A stretch of 64,000 nucleotides of DNA from NCBI GenBank assembly GCA_963807015.1, contig CAWEAS010000011.1, positions 62,001 to 126,000 of the forward strand, given 5' to 3'. Shown here piece by piece: positions 60,434 to 64,000 of the stretch. The position numbers and the translations under genes are program-made. How positions within the stretch are numbered: the first letter of the stretch is position 1; each line of letters opens with the position of its first letter. Under the pieces are notes generated by a model. It worked only from the letters and a program-made list of their open reading frames with translations, made no database searches and had not been told where the DNA came from. Origin of the DNA: JAJPKK01 sp963807015. GTDB taxonomy: Bacteria; Pseudomonadota; Alphaproteobacteria; Rhizobiales; Xanthobacteraceae.

Positions 60434-61480
60434 ATGACGATGCGTATCACCATTCGCAAGCCTGACGACTGGCATCCGCATGTGCGCGATGGCGCCATGC
60501 TGCGGGCGACCCTGCCGTTCACCGCACGCCATTTCGGCCGCGCCATCCTGATGCCGAACCTCATACCGCCGGTCACGACCACGGCCGACGCCATCGCCTA
60601 TCGCGAGCGCGCGCTCGCGGCCCGGCCGGCGGGCTCGACCTTCACGCCGCTGATGACCTGCTATCTGCGCGACGACACCAATCCCGACGACGTCGAGCGC
60701 GGCTTTCGCGAGGGAGTGTTCACCGGCGTCAAGCTTTATCCGGCGAATGCCACCACCAACTCGGCCTCCGGCGTGACCGACCTCAAGCACGTCACGCGCG
60801 TGCTGGAGCGCATGGAGAAGATCGACATGCCGTTCCTCATTCACGGCGAAGTCGTCGATCCCGACGTCGATATTTTCGACCGGGAGAAGGTGTTCATCGA
60901 GCGCAAGCTGATCCCGCTCACGAAGTCGTTTCCCGGCCTGCGGATGATCCTCGAACATCTGTCATCCAAGGAGGGCGTCGATTACGTGCGCAGCGCCAAG
61001 CCGCAAGTGGGCGGCACCATCACGCCCTATCATCTCATCCTGACTCGCACCGACTGGCTCGGCGCCGGCCTCAAGCCGTACATGTACGTCATGCCGGTCA
61101 TCAAGACCGCGCGCGACCGCGACGCGCTGCGCAAGGCCGCGACTTCGGGCGAGTCGTGCTATTTCCTCGGCACGGATTCCGCGCCGCATCCCTACGCGCG
61201 CAAGGTCAACGTCAACGGCATCCCCGGCATGTTCAACAGCCCGGTGGCCATCGAGACCTATGCCAAGGTGTTCGAGGAGGAGGGCGCGCTCGACAAGCTC
61301 GAGGCCTTCGCGTCGATCAATGGCGCGACCCATTACAAGCTGCCGGTAAACACGGAGACGATCACGCTCGAAAAGACGCCGTGGGTCGCGCCGGAAGAGG
61401 TGAAGGTCGACGGCCCCGACGAGCGGGCGATCGTCTACCGCGGCGGCGAGACCATCGAGTGGAAGGTGGTAAAGAGCTAG
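60434..61480 (+). CDS. pyrC: Dihydroorotase (class II)
   Basis: Third step of pyrimidine synthesis: reversible closure of carbamoyl-aspartate to dihydroorotate, in the cytoplasm. The 348-residue zinc enzyme has H14-P-H16 (DDWHPHVRDG), the carbamylated K100 (GVKLYPANATTNS), zinc histidines in LIHGEV and LEHLSS, and the catalytic Asp in GTDSAPHP. The length and motifs are those of the E. coli-type PyrC. The ATG at 60434 is preferred over TTG 60431, with gagggg as ribosome-binding site. It is a core gene flanking the accessory insert. Confidence 0.95.
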   Translation: MTMRITIRKPDDWHPHVRDGAMLRATLPFTARHFGRAILMPNLIPPVTTTADAIAYRERALAARPAGSTFTPLMTCYLRDDTNPDDVERGFREGVFTGVKLYPANATTNSASGVTDLKHVTRVLERMEKIDMPFLIHGEVVDPDVDIFDREKVFIERKLIPLTKSFPGLRMILEHLSSKEGVDYVRSAKPQVGGTITPYHLILTRTDWLGAGLKPYMYVMPVIKTARDRDALRKAATSGESCYFLGTDSAPHPYARKVNVNGIPGMFNSPVAIETYAKVFEEEGALDKLEAFASINGATHYKLPVNTETITLEKTPWVAPEEVKVDGPDERAIVYRGGETIEWKVVKS

Positions 61481-61491
61481 CAACCGGGAGC

Positions 61492-61599
61492 GTCATTCCG
61501 GGGACCGAGCGCAGCTCGGCAGCCCGGAAACCATACTCCGTAGTCCGTGTTCATGGATTCCGGGCTCGCCTCCGCAGCGCGGTGGCGCCCCGGAATGAC
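61492..61599. repeat. Palindromic repeat family A copy
   Basis: A 108-bp element bounded by gtcattccgggg and ccccggaatgac. The inner pair cccggaaaccatac and tcatggattccggg is slightly diverged. It lies between pyrC and manC. Confidence 0.9.
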
Positions 61600-61712
61600 T
61601 GCTTTTGATAAGGCCTCGCCTTCGCGCCTTTATCGTCATTGAAGGATTCTGCAATCCGCGTTACCTCAGGGTTGAGCCAGTCGCTTTGCGCACTGGTCGG
61701 GATTTGGATTTC

Positions 61713-63134
61713 ATGGCTGACCAGCATGTGATTCCGGTCGTTTTGTGCGGTGGTGCCGGCACCAGGTTGTGGCCGATATCGCGCGAGAAGATGCCGAAGC
61801 ATTTCGTGCCGCTGATCGGGCCGACAACCACGTTCCAGCAGGTGCTGGAGCGGGTGTCGAGCGATGAGCTGTTCGCGCCGCCGCTCATCATCACCAATTC
61901 GGACTTTCGTTTCGTCGCCGCCGAGCAGGCGCGCGCGCGCGGCATCAAGGCGACCATCATCCTTGAGCCGCAACGCCGCGATTCTGCTGCCGCCATCGCC
62001 GCGGCATCGGAATTCGCCCTGAAGCAGGATCCGGGTGCGATCCTGATCGTGGTGGCGGCCGACCATCTCATTCCCGATGCCGCAGCCTTCGCAGAAGCCT
62101 GCCGGGCGGCGCTGCCCGCCGCCGCGGCCGGCGCCATCGTGACCTTCGGCGTCAAGCCCACCTATCCGGCATCAAGCTACGGCTACATCCGTCCGAAGTC
62201 GCCGGCGAACGGCTCAGCCGTTCGCGCCGTCGAGGCCTTTGTCGAGAAGCCGGAAGAGGCGACCGCGGCCCGCTACCTGAACGAAGGCTATCTCTGGAAC
62301 AGCGGCAACTTCATGTTCCGCGCCGACGTGATGTTGCGCGAGATCGCGCAGTTCGAGCCGGCGATCGGCACTGCGGCCAAGAAGGCCGTTGCCAACATCA
62401 TCTCCGATCTTGATTTCTTCCGGCTCGCGGAAGGTCCGTTTTCGGAGGCGCCGCGCAAATCGATCGACTACGCGGTGATGGAGCGGACCGCGCATGCCGC
62501 CGTGCTGCCGGTCGATTTTCGCTGGTCGGACGTCGGCAGCTGGCAATCGGTATGGGAGGTCCAGGAGCACGATGCGGACAACAACGTGATCGAGGGTCCG
62601 GCCGAACTCATCGACACCACGGGCAGTTTGATCCGTTCGGAAGAGTCGATCCTGACGACCGTGGTCGGCCTCAAGGATGTCGTCGTGGTCGCGACCGCCG
62701 ACGCCGTCCTGGTGACGGCCAAGCGCCAGGCCGAGCGCGTCAAGGAATTGGTGGAGCGCCTCAAGACTCGCAATCGCACCGAGGCGCTGGAGCATCGGCG
62801 GGTCTACCGGCCGTGGGGCTTCTATCAGACGAACGACGTCGGCTCGCGCTACCAGGTGAAGCGAATCTGCGTCAATCCCGGCGGACGGCTGTCGTTGCAG
62901 CGGCACTTCCATCGCTCGGAGCATTGGGTCGTGGTGCGCGGCGTCGCCGAGGTGACGGTCGGCGAGGAGGTGCGGCTCGTCCATGAGAACGAGTCGGTCT
63001 ATGTGCCGATCGGCTCGGTCCATCGCCTCGCCAATCCGGGGAAGATTCCCCTGGAGCTGATCGAGGTCCAGGTCGGCAGCTACCTCGGCGAGGACGACAT
63101 CCAGCGCCTCGACGACGTCTACCACCGCTCATAG
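61713..63134 (+). CDS. manC: Mannose-1-phosphate guanylyltransferase / mannose-6-phosphate isomerase
   Basis: Bifunctional enzyme that makes GDP-mannose for capsule, exopolysaccharide or LPS. The 473-residue product has the nucleotidyltransferase loop GGAGTRLWP (13-21), FVEKP, and the GDP-mannose pyrophosphorylase motif NSGNFMF. The C-terminal cupin (about 370-470) has RPWGFYQ, GGRLSLQRHFHRSEHWVVV and the metal histidines of type II PMI. The frame is open to 61605, but MADQHVIPVVLCGGAG is the family start. No polysaccharide cluster is near. Confidence 0.94.
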   Translation: MADQHVIPVVLCGGAGTRLWPISREKMPKHFVPLIGPTTTFQQVLERVSSDELFAPPLIITNSDFRFVAAEQARARGIKATIILEPQRRDSAAAIAAASEFALKQDPGAILIVVAADHLIPDAAAFAEACRAALPAAAAGAIVTFGVKPTYPASSYGYIRPKSPANGSAVRAVEAFVEKPEEATAARYLNEGYLWNSGNFMFRADVMLREIAQFEPAIGTAAKKAVANIISDLDFFRLAEGPFSEAPRKSIDYAVMERTAHAAVLPVDFRWSDVGSWQSVWEVQEHDADNNVIEGPAELIDTTGSLIRSEESILTTVVGLKDVVVVATADAVLVTAKRQAERVKELVERLKTRNRTEALEHRRVYRPWGFYQTNDVGSRYQVKRICVNPGGRLSLQRHFHRSEHWVVVRGVAEVTVGEEVRLVHENESVYVPIGSVHRLANPGKIPLELIEVQVGSYLGEDDIQRLDDVYHRS

Positions 63135-63485
63135 CTTCTTTTGAAGAGCGAGCCATAGCCGCGCCACAGCTTCCGTCGGTGATTGGCCCTTCGCCCCCTC
63201 GACGACATCCAGAAGCTTGTTCTTTGCGTACCACTCGCCGGGCGCCGGGCTCGACAGTTCGAAAGGCTGGCCGCATCCGTCGATCAATTCGCTCAGCGTC
63301 GGGTAATAGACGAGATCTTCCTCGATGTTCACCGGCCAGCCTTGTCGCGCTTTGTCGGCATAAAACATCCGGACGGCCTCCTCCCGCCGAATGATGAGAA
63401 ACTCATTTATGAAATAGCGTGCCTCGTTTCCGGTCGGCTGGCGGAAGCCCGCCGCTTTGAGCAACTTCGCAAGTTCGAAATTCAT
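63129..63485 (-). CDS. Small protein of unknown function
   Basis: A 118-residue protein without signal peptide or membrane segment that I cannot assign to a family. It has an N-terminal helix (FELAKLLKAAGF), an aromatic/charged centre (ARYFINEFLIIRREEAVRMFYADKA) and a C-terminal helix (EAVARLWLALQKKL). A ribosome-binding site ggaggac lies 9 bp before the start, so it is probably a real gene. Its 3' end overlaps the end of manC by 6 bp, tail to tail. Confidence 0.65.
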   Translation of the reverse strand: MNFELAKLLKAAGFRQPTGNEARYFINEFLIIRREEAVRMFYADKARQGWPVNIEEDLVYYPTLSELIDGCGQPFELSSPAPGEWYAKNKLLDVVEGAKGQSPTEAVARLWLALQKKL

Positions 63486-63689
63486 GGCTGAATGTCCTCC
63501 CGCCCGCTGAGGATTTCAGCCCGAAGCTGGGAGTTAGTCCAGAGCATCGCTTCACGATCGTGCATGCCGCCGCCCGCTGAGCGGCGTCGCATTGGGCGTT
63601 CGTCCGAGCCGAGGCACACCCCCTGGTAGCACGGCGGCAGAAGGCGGCGGCTCCTGGCGGCGATCGCGTGGCGCCGGGACCCTTCCGGA

Positions 63690-64000
63690 TCACTCCGCGG
63701 CGGCAGAACCAAGATCTTCGGCCGGTGCCGCAGTCGAACGACCTGCTTTTCTTCCCCGCACCCAAGCCTGCAGGCGGGCGAGGTAGAGATAGACGACCGG
63801 CGTCGTGTAGAGCGTCAGGACTTGGCTCAGCGCGAGGCCGCCCACCATTGAATAGCCTAGAGGCTTTCGCAGTTCAGATCCGGTGCCGTGGCCAAACATC
63901 ATTGGAAGGCCCGCCAGCATCGCCGCCGCTGTGGTCATCAGGATCGGGCGGAACCGCAGCAGACAGGCTTCGCGGATCGCGGCAATCGGCGGCATGTTCC
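63690..64000 (-). CDS. RND efflux pump inner-membrane protein, C-terminal part (runs off window)
   Basis: The visible 103 residues are the C-terminal end of an AcrB/HAE1-type permease: MPPIAAIREACLLRFRPILMTTAAAMLAGLPMMFG, then GSELRKPLGYSMVGGLALSQVLTLYTTPVVYLYLARL, which are the last two transmembrane segments. A polar Ala/Arg tail follows. The gene starts outside the window at higher coordinates. MdtB/C or AcrB type cannot be decided. Confidence 0.92.
   Translation of the reverse strand, partial: NMPPIAAIREACLLRFRPILMTTAAAMLAGLPMMFGHGTGSELRKPLGYSMVGGLALSQVLTLYTTPVVYLYLARLQAWVRGRKAGRSTAAPAEDLGSAAAE

Noticed and set aside
60081..60434. Plus-strand frame of 117 codons upstream of pyrC
   Set aside because: No domain, Arg-rich start, runs into the pyrC ribosome-binding region; treated as intergenic.

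Overview
This is a GC-rich chromosomal window that looks like a soil or freshwater alphaproteobacterium of the Hyphomicrobiales, close to the Bradyrhizobium, Rhodopseudomonas or Pseudolabrys group. The reasons are the gene content (a CpdR-like receiver next to a zinc-ribbon membrane protein, RmuC, a class II dihydroorotase, many stand-alone periplasmic solute receptors, an aromatic-degradation toolkit) and several families of GC-rich palindromic intergenic repeats. The taxonomic call is inference. I found no rRNA or tRNA genes, no CRISPR array and no complete insertion sequence.

Layout. 0-6.1 kb: recR and ybaB on the minus strand, a PfkB-type sugar kinase, glucokinase, a CinA-like protein behind a 4 x 16 bp tandem repeat, and a secreted YtcJ-like amidohydrolase. 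6.1-7.8 kb: an AT-richer accessory insert with a divergent pair, a Shedu/DUF4263 nuclease-like protein and an HNH protein; this is a candidate defence module. 7.8-16.4 kb: nitroreductase; a compact minus-strand operon (M24 peptidase, NMT1-like receptor, FAD aromatic hydroxylase, gentisate dioxygenase-like cupin); an osmoprotectant-type ABC importer whose permease and receptor are fused. 16.4-23 kb: a secreted unknown, a Bug/TctC receptor, RmuC, an AmpG-like permease, a zinc-ribbon protein and a CpdR-like receiver.

23-32.1 kb is all on the minus strand: a DctP-type receptor, two histidine kinases, an OmpR-type regulator (kinase and regulator genes overlapping), an ECF sigma factor, then a PQQ alcohol dehydrogenase with the DxD motif of lanthanide enzymes and its di-haem cytochrome c. 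This could be one signalling-to-expression block. 32.3-38.1 kb: two tandem molybdopterin-binding hydroxylase subunits without their FeS and FAD partners, then an NMT1-like receptor on the other strand.

38.4-48.5 kb is a plus-strand run for aromatic or amide compounds: a 4,5-dihydroxyphthalate decarboxylase-like protein, a LigB-LigA fused extradiol dioxygenase, an M20 amidohydrolase, a complete Liv-type importer (receptor, two permeases, two ATPases) and a polysaccharide-deacetylase-fold hydrolase. Its first four junctions each carry a palindromic repeat. 48.5-57.2 kb: DUF488 and VOC proteins, a Rieske dioxygenase pair, a ClC chloride channel with a C-terminal CBS-like region, a double-cupin protein and an NDP-forming acyl-CoA synthetase. 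57.4-60.0 kb: a second AT-richer insert of three unrecognised minus-strand genes in operon arrangement; the middle one ends in a HEPN-like R-x5-H motif and the last is frameshifted. 60.4-64 kb: pyrC, manC, a small unknown gene, and the C-terminal end of an RND efflux pump running off the window.

The points most worth following up are the Shedu/HNH pair, the HEPN-containing three-gene cassette, a repeat that has become the signal-peptide coding sequence of the cytochrome c, and a repeat with a nested perfect 20-bp hairpin that supplies the start codon of a molybdenum hydroxylase gene.
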